Below the pieces are notes generated by a model. It ran no database searches. It saw nothing but the letters and a program-made list of their open reading frames with translations, and had not been told where the DNA came from. The translations under genes were made by a program, and so were the position numbers. Shown here one piece after another: positions 33,781 to 42,046 of a stretch of DNA of 64,000 nt (positions are counted from its first letter, which is position 1; the number at the start of each line of letters is the position of its first letter). This stretch comes from VAZQ01 sp046733355 (GTDB lineage Bacteria > Pseudomonadota > Alphaproteobacteria > Rhizobiales > Xanthobacteraceae), in the NCBI GenBank assembly GCA_046733355.1, contig JBKPOZ010000020.1, positions 9,791-73,790 of the forward strand, written 5' to 3'.

Positions 33781-34865
33781 TTTTCTTGGCGGACGTTTTT
33801 ATCAGCTATTCGAAGGCGTCGCGCGATCTCACGGAAGGATTGGCGGCCGAGCTTCAATCAAAGGGCTACACCGTCTGGTGGGATGCTGGTCTGACACCTG
33901 GAGAAAGTTTCTCCGATGTTATCCTGACCGAACTGGATCAGGCGCGCGCTGCCGTCGTTATCTGGACGACAGATTCGATCAAATCGCCCTGGGTTCGCTC
34001 GGAAGCGACTCGCGCGTCACGCCGCGGCACGTTAATTCCAACGCGCGCGGAGAACGTCGACCCTAACGACATTCCGCCTCCATTCGATAATTTACACACC
34101 GAAATTGTTTCAAACCATGCGGCCATTTTTGCGGCCTTGGCTAAACGTCAAATCCTGCCCTCCCGGCCCGAACAAAGCGCCTCTGAGCCACTCTCGACCA
34201 CAAACGTCTCTGAAGACATCGCCTTGGCGCCCGCGCGGGGAATAATGGTATCTCAGGTTCAGGACGAGACCGTTGAGGAATTCCCCGACGCACCGCAGGC
34301 GCACGAGGCAGTGGCGGGGCTGCAAAGCTTGACTGCCGGACAAGAGAGTCAGAGCAGCCCCGCAGTCGAGCAGGTCGCTCATTTGCAGGACCAACCTGGG
34401 CAGCGGGGATTCAGATTCTCCATTCGCGGCCCGCAGGATTTTTGGGGTGGCCTCGCCCTCATCGCGCTCGCCATCCTCGCCATCTGGGCGTCGCGGGACC
34501 TTCCCGGCCAGCGCGGCTTCGCGTTTGGCCCTGGGACTGCACCCCGCCTCTTTGCCGGCGTCCTTGCTGCCTTGGGCGCCGCTGTCTCGCTGATGGGCGT
34601 GATCGAACACGGGCCGCGCATCGAAAAATACAAGTTCCGCGGGCCCATGCTTGTTGTCATTGGAATTCTCGCCTTCGCGGCCCTGGTACGCCCCCTCGGG
34701 CTCGTTCCCGCAACGTTTGTGGCTTTCGTGGTCTCCATTCTTGGCACGACCGAGATGCGCTGGATCGAAAGCCTGATTGCAGGGGCGACGATGACGCTCT
34801 TTTGTGTCCTTCTCTTTGTCTACATGCTTGGTCTGCCGTTCCAGCTCTGGCCCCGGCTCTACTGA
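33777..34865 (+). CDS. Fusion of a TIR domain to tripartite tricarboxylate transporter small subunit TctB
   Basis: Single open frame of 362 residues. Residues about 5-125 form a bacterial TIR_2-type domain: ADVFISYSKASRDL, GYTVWWDAGLTPGESFSD, ARAAVVIWTTDSIKSPWVR, with Glu76 (WVRSEA) at the place of the catalytic Glu of TIR NADases. Residues about 126-215 are a polar E/Q/S-rich linker. From about 217 comes a complete TctB: RGPQDFWGGLALIALAILAI, SRDLPGQRGFAFGPGTAPRL and four membrane helices in all, ending LPFQLWPRLY. The start is GTG 33777. An in-frame ATG at 34245, behind GGGG, could allow TctB to be made alone. G+C is about 56% over 33781-34020 but about 71% over 34501-34620. tctA follows after 30 bp. 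Confidence 0.88.
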   Translation: MIFLADVFISYSKASRDLTEGLAAELQSKGYTVWWDAGLTPGESFSDVILTELDQARAAVVIWTTDSIKSPWVRSEATRASRRGTLIPTRAENVDPNDIPPPFDNLHTEIVSNHAAIFAALAKRQILPSRPEQSASEPLSTTNVSEDIALAPARGIMVSQVQDETVEEFPDAPQAHEAVAGLQSLTAGQESQSSPAVEQVAHLQDQPGQRGFRFSIRGPQDFWGGLALIALAILAIWASRDLPGQRGFAFGPGTAPRLFAGVLAALGAAVSLMGVIEHGPRIEKYKFRGPMLVVIGILAFAALVRPLGLVPATFVAFVVSILGTTEMRWIESLIAGATMTLFCVLLFVYMLGLPFQLWPRLY

Positions 34866-34895
34866 ACCTGGCGAGTCACCTCAACCTGGCGAGTC

Positions 34896-36401
34896 ATGAC
34901 AGAACTCCTGTCGAATCTGTGGATGGGATTTCACGTCGCCTCCAACCCGTTCAACGTGCTGTTCTGCCTGTTGGGCGCGCTGGTCGGGACCTTGGTGGGC
35001 GTGCTTCCCGGGATCGGCACGGTAGCCACCATCGCGATGCTATTGCCGATCACGTTCGGCCTGCCGCCCGTCGGTGCGCTGATCATGCTCGCCGGCATCT
35101 ATTACGGCGCGCAATATGGCGGCTCGACTACCTCGGTTCTGGTGAATATCCCGGGGGAGGCTACGTCGGTCATTACCTGCCTCGACGGCCATCAGATGGC
35201 GCGCCAGGGCAGGGCCGGGCCTGCACTCGCCATTGCGGCCATGGGTTCCTTTTTTGCCGGCTGTGTCGCGACCGTGTTGGTTGCGGCTCTCGGCGCGCCA
35301 CTGACCAGCCTCGCCCTCCTGTTTGGTCCGGCCGAGTATTTCTCCCTCATGGTTCTGGGACTCATCTTTGCAGTCGTGCTGGCGAAAGGGTCCGTGCTCA
35401 AGGCCGTGGCCATGGTGGTGATGGGCCTCCTGCTCTCGATGGTCGGCTCGGATCTCGAGACGGGTGCCGCCCGCATGAGCTTCGACATTCCTGAGCTGGC
35501 CGACGGCATAGGTTTCGCCAATGTCGCCATGGGCGTGTTCGGGTTCGCCGAGATCATTCGCAATCTCGAAATCCCCGCTGAGAGCCGGGACATCGTCCAG
35601 GCGAAGATCACCGGGCTGATGCCTACGCGCAAGGACCTGATCGACTCGTCGGGTGCCATCGCGCGCGGCACCTTTCTCGGTTCCCTCCTTGGCATTCTGC
35701 CGGGCGGCGGTGCGGTGATTGCTTCCTTTGCGGCCTACACGTTCGAAAAGAAAATCGCCAAAGACCCGTCCCGCTTCGGGCGTGGCGCCATCGAAGGCGT
35801 GGCGGCGCCGGAGAGCGCCAACAATGCCGCGGCGCAGACCTCGTTCATCCCGCTTCTGACCCTTGGCATCCCGCCGAACGCCGTCATGGCGCTGATGGTC
35901 GGAGCGATGACCATTCACGGCATCGTGCCGGGTCCGCAAGTAATGACCAAACAACCGGAGCTGTTCTGGGGCATGATTGCGTCCATGTGGATCGGCAATC
36001 TGATGCTGGTGGTCATCAACTTGCCGCTCGTGGGCGTTTGGGTGAGCTTGCTGCGCGTGCCGTATCGGCTGCTCTACCCCTCGATCATCGTATTCTGCTG
36101 TATTGGTATTTATTCGATCAACAACTCGCCGACGGACGTGACGATCTCGGCGATTTTTGGGGTAGTGGGCTTCTGGCTCATCAAGCACGACTTCGAGCCT
36201 GCTCCCATGCTGCTTGGCTTCGTGCTCGGCCCGCTCATGGAGGAGAATCTGCGCCGCGCCATGTTGATCGCGCGCGGCGACGCTACGGTATTCTTCACGC
36301 GCCCGATCTCCGCGGTTCTTCTGATCACTGCCATCGCATTGCTGGCCATCGCGGCGCTGCCCAAGGTCCGGCGACGCCGGGACGAGGTTTTTGTGGAATA
36401 A
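34896..36401 (+). CDS. tctA: Tripartite tricarboxylate transporter large subunit TctA
   Basis: Large membrane subunit of 501 residues of the TTT family, which carries tricarboxylates, terephthalate and other organic acids with the help of TctB and a periplasmic TctC. Signatures: GTLVGVLPGIGTVATIAMLLP (first Gly/Pro motif), YYGAQYGGSTTSVLVNIPGEATS, its repeat GTFLGSLLGILPGGGAVIASF, and GVAAPESANNAAAQTSFIPLLTLGIP. About 11-12 membrane segments. It follows the TIR-TctB gene by 30 bp. No TctC gene lies in this window, so the receptor must be encoded elsewhere or is lost. Confidence 0.95.
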   Translation: MTELLSNLWMGFHVASNPFNVLFCLLGALVGTLVGVLPGIGTVATIAMLLPITFGLPPVGALIMLAGIYYGAQYGGSTTSVLVNIPGEATSVITCLDGHQMARQGRAGPALAIAAMGSFFAGCVATVLVAALGAPLTSLALLFGPAEYFSLMVLGLIFAVVLAKGSVLKAVAMVVMGLLLSMVGSDLETGAARMSFDIPELADGIGFANVAMGVFGFAEIIRNLEIPAESRDIVQAKITGLMPTRKDLIDSSGAIARGTFLGSLLGILPGGGAVIASFAAYTFEKKIAKDPSRFGRGAIEGVAAPESANNAAAQTSFIPLLTLGIPPNAVMALMVGAMTIHGIVPGPQVMTKQPELFWGMIASMWIGNLMLVVINLPLVGVWVSLLRVPYRLLYPSIIVFCCIGIYSINNSPTDVTISAIFGVVGFWLIKHDFEPAPMLLGFVLGPLMEENLRRAMLIARGDATVFFTRPISAVLLITAIALLAIAALPKVRRRRDEVFVE

Positions 36402-36423
36402 TCACCCGGTATTCTGACGTTTT

Positions 36424-36490
36424 CCGCTCATTGTCCGCGCAAGCGGGAACGCAAAGCACCTGGGTCCCTGCCTTTCGCGGGGACGAACGG
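36424..36490 (+). repeat. REP-like palindromic repeat, family A copy 2
   Basis: CCGCTCATTGTCCGCGCAAG through GGGTCCCTGCCTTTCGCGGG to GACGAACGG. It has the same structure and orientation as the copy at 49061-49126, with a few substitutions in the first hairpin. It lies between tctA and thyA. Confidence 0.8.
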
Positions 36491-36574
36491 TGGAGTGTGC
36501 TTGCCACGCATTTCACCACGACGCGCGCAGCGCTAGACTCCAGCCGAGTCGCTTTCTCCTGCAGGCATGTGCCC

Positions 36575-37369
36575 ATGCGCCAATACCACGATCTGTTGCG
36601 ACGCATTTTGGCCGACGGTATCGCCAGGCCCGATCGCACCGGAACGGGCACACTTTCCATATTCGGCCATCAGATGCGGTTCGATCTGGGGCAAGGATTT
36701 CCACTGCTCACCACCAAGAAACTGCACCTGAAGTCCATCGTGCATGAGCTGCTCTGGTTTCTCGCCGGTGACACCAACATCAGGTATCTGAAGGAGCATG
36801 GGGTCACAATCTGGGACGACTGGGCCGATGAGCGCGGCGAGCTCGGGCCAGTTTACGGGCGGCAGTGGCGATCATGGCCGACCCCGGACGGCGGCACCAT
36901 CGACCAGATCGCGGCTGTGTTGGCCGCCATTCGCCGCGATCCCAATTCACGTCGGCTCATCGTGAGCGCGTGGAATCCGGCCGAGATCGGCAACATGGCT
37001 TTGCCGCCCTGCCATTGTCTTTTCCAGTTCTATGTCGGCGATGGCCGGCTCTCGTGCCAGCTCTACCAGCGCTCGGCCGACGTGTTTCTGGGCGTTCCCT
37101 TCAATATCGCCTCCTACGCATTGCTCACCATGATGGTGGCGCAGGTGAGCGATCTCGAGCCAGGCGAGTTCGTGCACACGTTCGGAGACGCTCACCTCTA
37201 CCGGGATCACATCGAGCAGGCGCGGCTTCAGCTCACGCGCGAGCCGCGTCCCTTACCAAGAATGCTGCTCAATCCCGCCGTGCGAGATTTGTTCGCTTTC
37301 CGCTACGAAGACTTCATCCTCGAAGACTACGATCCGCACCCGCACATCAAGGCACGAGTCGCAGTGTGA
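36575..37369 (+). CDS. thyA: Thymidylate synthase
   Basis: Converts dUMP to dTMP with methylene-tetrahydrofolate, producing dihydrofolate. The 264 residues equal the E. coli ThyA length. Cys146 in PPCHCLFQF is the nucleophile; RPDRTGTGTLSIFG, LKSIVHELLWFL, RQWR and the terminal GDAHLYRDHIEQ and IKARVAV are all in place. ATG 36575 gives the canonical MRQYHDLL start; a much longer upstream extension of the frame is not credible. Its TGA overlaps the GTG of folA (GTGTGA/GTGAGG), so synthesis is coupled to the enzyme that recycles its product. Confidence 0.97.
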   Translation: MRQYHDLLRRILADGIARPDRTGTGTLSIFGHQMRFDLGQGFPLLTTKKLHLKSIVHELLWFLAGDTNIRYLKEHGVTIWDDWADERGELGPVYGRQWRSWPTPDGGTIDQIAAVLAAIRRDPNSRRLIVSAWNPAEIGNMALPPCHCLFQFYVGDGRLSCQLYQRSADVFLGVPFNIASYALLTMMVAQVSDLEPGEFVHTFGDAHLYRDHIEQARLQLTREPRPLPRMLLNPAVRDLFAFRYEDFILEDYDPHPHIKARVAV

Positions 37370-37920
37370 GGAGCAGCGACCCGGCCTCGGCGCTGCGGCG
37401 GCAGGTCGCGTTCGTTCATATTGTCGCCATGGCCGAGAACGGCGTCATCGGTCGTGATGGCCGGCTGCCCTGGCGCGTGCCGTCGGAGTTGCGGCACTTC
37501 CGCGGCATCACCATGGGCAAGCCCTTGATCATGGGGCGCAGAACATTCGCTTCCATCGGCAAGCGGCTGCCCGGACGCACCAACATCGTGCTCAGCCGTG
37601 ATGCGAGCTTTGCCGCGCCGGGAGTGGTTGTCACCGACATGCTGGAGCGAGCACTTGCAGTCGCTCGCGGTGATGCGCTGCGCCGCGGCGTCGATGAAAT
37701 CTGCATCATCGGCGGCGCAGATGTGTTCGCACAGACCCTGCCCATGGCCGATCGCCTGCTGGTGACGCAGGTACACATGAATGCAGAAGGAGATACTCGA
37801 TTTCCTGACATCGATCCGGCCGTATGGAAGGAAATAACCCGTTTAAACCATGCCGCCGGCCCGACCGATGACGCGAGCTTTACCACCATCGTCTACGCGA
37901 AAAGGAATGCTGCGTTGTAA
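37366..37920 (+). CDS. folA: Dihydrofolate reductase
   Basis: NADPH-dependent reduction of dihydrofolate to tetrahydrofolate, regenerating the cofactor oxidised by ThyA. The 184-residue protein has VAMAENGVIGRDGRLPWRVP, with Asp/Trp of the active site, the GRRTFASIG cofactor loop, NIVLSRD and EICIIGGADVF, and VTQVHMNAEGDTRFP. The start is GTG 37366, overlapping the thyA stop; a later ATG at 37429 would remove the first beta strand and is less likely. It is followed by hflK after 62 bp. Confidence 0.95.
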   Translation: MRSSDPASALRRQVAFVHIVAMAENGVIGRDGRLPWRVPSELRHFRGITMGKPLIMGRRTFASIGKRLPGRTNIVLSRDASFAAPGVVVTDMLERALAVARGDALRRGVDEICIIGGADVFAQTLPMADRLLVTQVHMNAEGDTRFPDIDPAVWKEITRLNHAAGPTDDASFTTIVYAKRNAAL

Positions 37921-37982
37921 GCCCAGCATGGCTCCCGTATAACTCCAAGCACGGGCGCGCAAAAATGTGTGAGGAGACATAA

Positions 37983-39116
37983 ATGCCGTGGAGCAATCAG
38001 GGTGGCGGACCCTGGGGAGGTTCCGGCGGGGGAGGCGGCAAGGGGCCGTGGGGTTCCGGGCCGCAGCCTTCGGGCCCGACACCGCCGGATCTGGAAGAGT
38101 TCTTGCGCCGCAGTCAGGACAAGCTGCGCAATGTGCTTCCGGGCGGCAATCTCGGCGGCAAGGGGCTCGGTCTCATCCTGCTCGCCGCCATTGCGATCTG
38201 GGGATTTTCCGGCTTTTTTCGCGTCGATCCTGATGAGCTTGGGGTTGTGCTGCGCTTCGGCAAATACGTGCGCGATGTGAAGCCGGGGCTCAATTATCAT
38301 CTGCCCTATCCGATTGAATCGGTGCTCACCCCAAAAGTGACGCGGGTCAATCGCATCGATATCGGCATGCGGCTCGTCGAGGACCTGCGCCGCGGCACCA
38401 GCATCCGCGACGTGCCGGAGGAGAGCCTGATGCTCACCGGCGATGAGAACATTGTTGATGTCGATTTCTCGGTGTTCTGGGTGGTGAAGACGGGCGGCGC
38501 CGGCGACTACCTGTTCAACATCCAGCAGCCCGAAGGCACGGTGAAAGCGGTAGCCGAGAGTGCGATGCGCGAGATCGTTGGCCGTTCAAATATCCAGCCC
38601 ATCCTCACCGGAGCGCGGCAGAATATCGAGACGGCGGTGCACGATTTGATGCAACAGACGCTCGACAAGTATGGGTCGGGCATCACAATTACCCAGGTCC
38701 AGCTGCAGAAGGTGGATCCTCCCTCCCAGGTGATCGATTCTTTCCGCGACGTGCAGGCAGCGCGCTCCGATCTTGAGCGCGCGCAGAACGAGGCGCAGAC
38801 CTATGCCAATAAGGTCGTGCCGGAGGCGCGCGGGCGCGCCTCGAAGATCATCCAGGATGCGGAAGCCTATCGCGAGCAGACGGTCGCGGAAGCGAGGGGA
38901 TCGGCGTCACGCTTCCTCAAGGTCTACGAGGAATACAAGAAAGCCCCGGAAGTAACGCGCCAGCGCATGTACCTCGAGACCATGGAGCGGCTGTTCGGCG
39001 GCACTGACAAGATCATCGTTGATTCGGGGGCGAACGGCGGCGTCATTCCATACCTGCCGCTTGACCAACTCGGACGCAGGCCGCAGAGCCCGCCGCAATC
39101 GGGAGGCGCACGATGA
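37983..39116 (+). CDS. hflK: HflK, subunit of the FtsH-regulating SPFH complex
   Basis: Membrane protein of 377 residues. A Gly/Pro-rich cytoplasmic N-terminus (NQGGGPWGGSGGGGGKGPWG) precedes one membrane helix (about 62-82, GLILLAAIAIWGFSGFF), then an SPFH/band-7 domain in the periplasm and a long coiled-coil helix (ARSDLERAQNEAQTYANKVV). With HflC it forms a cage around the FtsH protease and modulates its activity. ATG 37983 follows GAGGAGAC. Its stop overlaps the hflC start (CGATGA). Confidence 0.96.
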   Translation: MPWSNQGGGPWGGSGGGGGKGPWGSGPQPSGPTPPDLEEFLRRSQDKLRNVLPGGNLGGKGLGLILLAAIAIWGFSGFFRVDPDELGVVLRFGKYVRDVKPGLNYHLPYPIESVLTPKVTRVNRIDIGMRLVEDLRRGTSIRDVPEESLMLTGDENIVDVDFSVFWVVKTGGAGDYLFNIQQPEGTVKAVAESAMREIVGRSNIQPILTGARQNIETAVHDLMQQTLDKYGSGITITQVQLQKVDPPSQVIDSFRDVQAARSDLERAQNEAQTYANKVVPEARGRASKIIQDAEAYREQTVAEARGSASRFLKVYEEYKKAPEVTRQRMYLETMERLFGGTDKIIVDSGANGGVIPYLPLDQLGRRPQSPPQSGGAR

Positions 39117-40060
39117 GGCTCAATCTATTTGGTGGGTTGATTGCCGCGCTCATCATCGTCGCGCTCATCATTGCTTACGGCACGTTCTTCACAGTCTACC
39201 AGACCCGCCAGGCCCTGGTCGTGCGGCTGGGGCAGCCGGTGCGCGTCGTCACCGAGCCGGGCCTCAACTACAAAATCCCGCTCATCGACAGCGTCATCTA
39301 TGTCGACAAGCGGATCCTCGATCTTGAAAACCCGGCACAGGAGGTGATCGCCTCCGACCAGAAGCGGCTCGTCGTTGATGCGTTTGCGCGCTACCGGATC
39401 AAACATCCGCTTCTGTTTTACCAATCGGTGGGCACGGTCGAGGGCGCCAATTCCCGGCTCTCCACGCTGCTCAACTCGGCGCTTCGGCGCGTGCTGGGCG
39501 AAGCCACGCTCACGCAGGTTGTGCGCGATCAGCGCGAGCAGCTGATGGCGCGCGTGCGCGAGCAGCTCGACAACGAAGCGCAGGCCTTCGGTATTTCGAT
39601 TGTGGACGTGCGCATTCGCCGTGCTGATTTGCCGGAGCAGAACAGCCAGGCGGTCTACCAGCGCATGCAGACGGAGCGCCAGCGCGAGGCGCAGGAGTTC
39701 CGCTCGCAAGGCACCCAGCGCGCGCAGGAGATCCGCGCTAGGGCGGACCGCGATGTAACCGTCATCGTCGCGGAAGCGCAGTCCAAGGGCGAGCAGACCC
39801 GCGGCGAGGGTGATGCCGAACGCAATCGCATCTACGCGGATGCGTTTGGTCGCGACGCCGAGTTTTTCGCCTTCTATCGCACCATGCAGGCCTACGAGAA
39901 CGGGCTGCACGCCAATGACACCCGCATGCTGCTCAAGCCCGACTCGGATTTCTTCCGCTTCTTCAACGATGCTTCTGGCAAGCCGCGCGAGGGGACCACT
40001 CGCGCCAGCGGCCCGACTGACGCGAATACCGGATCCGCAGGTGGTGTAAATCCGAAATAG
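39113..40060 (+). CDS. hflC: HflC, partner of HflK
   Basis: Membrane protein of 315 residues with one N-terminal helix (GGLIAALIIVALIIAYGTFF), the SPFH domain (QALVVRLGQPVRVVTEPGLN, VDKRILDL) and a charged coiled-coil segment (VYQRMQTERQREAQEFRSQG). ATGA overlap with hflK implies coupled synthesis in equal amounts. The C-terminal tail (SGPTDANTGSAGG) is Ser/Gly-rich and probably disordered. It forms the HflKC-FtsH assembly, a membrane quality-control complex. Confidence 0.96.
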   Translation: MRLNLFGGLIAALIIVALIIAYGTFFTVYQTRQALVVRLGQPVRVVTEPGLNYKIPLIDSVIYVDKRILDLENPAQEVIASDQKRLVVDAFARYRIKHPLLFYQSVGTVEGANSRLSTLLNSALRRVLGEATLTQVVRDQREQLMARVREQLDNEAQAFGISIVDVRIRRADLPEQNSQAVYQRMQTERQREAQEFRSQGTQRAQEIRARADRDVTVIVAEAQSKGEQTRGEGDAERNRIYADAFGRDAEFFAFYRTMQAYENGLHANDTRMLLKPDSDFFRFFNDASGKPREGTTRASGPTDANTGSAGGVNPK

Positions 40061-40101
40061 CGAAGCGGGAGAGGCGGTGATCGCGCGGCGGTCGGGCGAA
40101 C

Positions 40102-40287
40102 ATGAGCCAGTTCCTCGTTGCACTTGGATTGGTGCTCGTGATCGAAGGCTTGCTTTTCGCCGCCTTTCCGGCAGCCGCCAAGCGCCTGGCTGCGACTGCA
40201 CTTGAAAGCCCGGAGAACTCGTTACGTATTGCGGGGATTGTGTCGGCCGTGCTCGGGCTCATTCTCATCTGGCTGGTGCGGGGGTGA
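40102..40287 (+). CDS. DUF2065 small membrane protein
   Basis: Protein of 61 residues with two hydrophobic helices (LVALGLVLVIEGLLFAAFP and IAGIVSAVLGLILIWLV) separated by a short loop containing Ser-Pro-Glu-Asn-Ser. This small family is regularly found directly after hflC, as here with 41 bp between. It may associate with the HflKC-FtsH complex, but I know of no demonstrated function. Confidence 0.88.
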   Translation: MSQFLVALGLVLVIEGLLFAAFPAAAKRLAATALESPENSLRIAGIVSAVLGLILIWLVRG

Positions 40288-40416
40288 GGGTGAGAGCCGC
40301 GGTAATGGCATGACCCCGATTCCGCCCCAATCGGAACTTTCATTTTACCGAGAGCACCCTTGCCTCGGCGCGGTGACGAGAGCACTTTCTTCCCCAAGCT
40401 TCAGGAGCCCATCTCA

Positions 40417-41895
40417 ATGCTAGGCACTTCCGTTCAATCCGCCGCGCGCAATCGGCGGCCATTGCTGGCTGCGCTGTTCGCGGCATCGCTAGTGTTGCCG
40501 GTCTCCTCCGCTTCCGCACGTGGCCCCGACAGCATCGCAGACGTGTCGGAAAAGGTCATCGAGGCAGTGGTGAACATCTCGACGACGCAGAAGGTCGAGA
40601 CGCGCAACTCGCAAATGCCGCAGCTGCCGAATGATCCGCAACTCGATGAGTTGTTCAAAGACTTTTTCAATCGGCGGGGGGATCCGCAGAACCGCGATCG
40701 CGGTCCGCGTCGCGTGAGCTCGCTCGGCTCGGGATTCATCATTGATGCCGCGGGAATCGTGGTGACCAACAACCACGTGATCTCGGAAGCGGACGAGATC
40801 AATGTCATTCTCAATGACGGGTCGCGGCTGAAGGCCGAGATCATCGGCAAGGATCAGAAAACCGACATAGCGCTGTTGCGGGTAAAGCCGGAGAAGCCGC
40901 TCAAGGCGGTAAAATTCGGCGATTCGGACAAGCTCCGTCTGGGCGAATGGGTTATCGCCATTGGCAATCCGTTCAGCCTCGGCGGCACGGTGACGGCAGG
41001 CATCGTTTCAGCTCGCAACCGCGACATCAATTCCGGTCCCTATGACAACTATATTCAGACCGATGCGGCGATTAACCGCGGAAACTCCGGAGGCCCGCTG
41101 TTCAACCTCGACGGCGAGGTAGTTGGCGTCAATACCGCGATCATCTCGCCGTCGGGCGGCTCGATCGGCATCGGCTTTGCAGTGCCTTCGAAGACCGCAA
41201 TCAATGTCATCGATCAGCTCAAGGAGTTTGGCGAGACCCGGCGCGGTTGGCTGGGCGTGCGCATTCAACAGGTGACCGACGAAATCGCCGAGAGCCTCAA
41301 CATCCGGCCTGCGCGCGGGGCGCTCGTTGCCGGTGTCGACGACAAGGGTCCGGCCAAGCCGGCGGGCATCGAGCCGGGTGACGTGATCGTCAGGTTCGAT
41401 GGCCATGAGATCAAGGAAATGCGCGACTTGCCGCGCGTAGTCGCCGACACGCCGGTAGGCAAGCAAACACCGGTCGTGGTCATCCGCAAGGGCAAGGAGC
41501 TGACCAGGACGGTCACGCTGGGGCGGCTCGAGGACGGCGAGAAAATGGCCGCCGCTGCGGACAGCAGGAGCAGCGGCGCACCCGATCGCGGCGTCGTGAA
41601 AAAGACGCTGGGTATCGAGCTTGCCAACATGTCCGACGATCTGCGCCGCCGTTACAGCATCAAGGAGAGCGTGAAAGGCATCGTGATCACCGGAGTGGAT
41701 GCCAATTCAGCCGCGGCGGAGAAGCGCCTCTCTCCCGGAGACGTGATCGTCGAGATCGCGCAGGAGGCGGTCGCCAGCACGGACGATTTCCAGGCTCGCA
41801 TCGACAAATTGAAGAAGGAGGGGCGCAAATCGGCCTTGCTGCTGGTCGCAGGCTCCGACGGGGAGCTGCGCTTCGTCGCGCTGAGTTTGCAGTAG
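40417..41895 (+). CDS. degP: DegP/HtrA-family periplasmic serine protease
   Basis: Periplasmic protease/chaperone of 492 residues. After a signal (LLAALFAASLVLPVSSASAR), the trypsin-like domain carries the triad His120 (TNNHV), Asp150 (KTDIAL) and Ser224 (RGNSGGPL). Two PDZ domains follow (from about 275, RRGWLGVRIQ, and about 395, KTLGIELANM). ATG 40417 follows CAGGAG; an in-frame upstream start lacks a ribosome site and would spoil the signal. It ends next to a tandem repeat before serB. Together with HflKC-FtsH it forms an envelope proteostasis group. Confidence 0.95.
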   Translation: MLGTSVQSAARNRRPLLAALFAASLVLPVSSASARGPDSIADVSEKVIEAVVNISTTQKVETRNSQMPQLPNDPQLDELFKDFFNRRGDPQNRDRGPRRVSSLGSGFIIDAAGIVVTNNHVISEADEINVILNDGSRLKAEIIGKDQKTDIALLRVKPEKPLKAVKFGDSDKLRLGEWVIAIGNPFSLGGTVTAGIVSARNRDINSGPYDNYIQTDAAINRGNSGGPLFNLDGEVVGVNTAIISPSGGSIGIGFAVPSKTAINVIDQLKEFGETRRGWLGVRIQQVTDEIAESLNIRPARGALVAGVDDKGPAKPAGIEPGDVIVRFDGHEIKEMRDLPRVVADTPVGKQTPVVVIRKGKELTRTVTLGRLEDGEKMAAAADSRSSGAPDRGVVKKTLGIELANMSDDLRRRYSIKESVKGIVITGVDANSAAAEKRLSPGDVIVEIAQEAVASTDDFQARIDKLKKEGRKSALLLVAGSDGELRFVALSLQ

Positions 41896-41960
41896 ATCGT
41901 AGCCCGCATGAGCGAAGCGATATGCGGGACCGGCAGCCCCGGATATCGGTGACGCTCATC

Positions 41961-42046
41961 CGGGCTACAGGCTATCCCGGATCTCGCTTCGCTCGTTCCG
42001 GGCTACAGGCTATCCCGGATCTCGCTTCGCTCGTTCCGGGCTACAG
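41961..42046. repeat. 38-bp tandem repeat between degP and serB
   Basis: A 38-bp unit beginning CGGGCTACAGGCTATCCCGG occurs at 41961-41998 and again at 41999-42036, with a third partial copy to 42046. The unit contains CGAAGCGAG-type inverted segments, and the preceding bases (from about 41900) hold a related diverged element with AGCCCGCATGAGCGAAGCG. The last partial copy overlaps the serB stop and final Leu codon. It resembles dispersed repeats common in Bradyrhizobium relatives. Confidence 0.85.

Noticed and set aside
40333..40340. GGAACTT before degP as an extracytoplasmic-function sigma -35 element
   Set aside because: No matching -10 element lies at the right distance (neither GTT nor TCTGA-like).
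41961..42046. CRISPR array
   Set aside because: The 38-bp units are directly adjacent with no spacers, and no cas genes are present.
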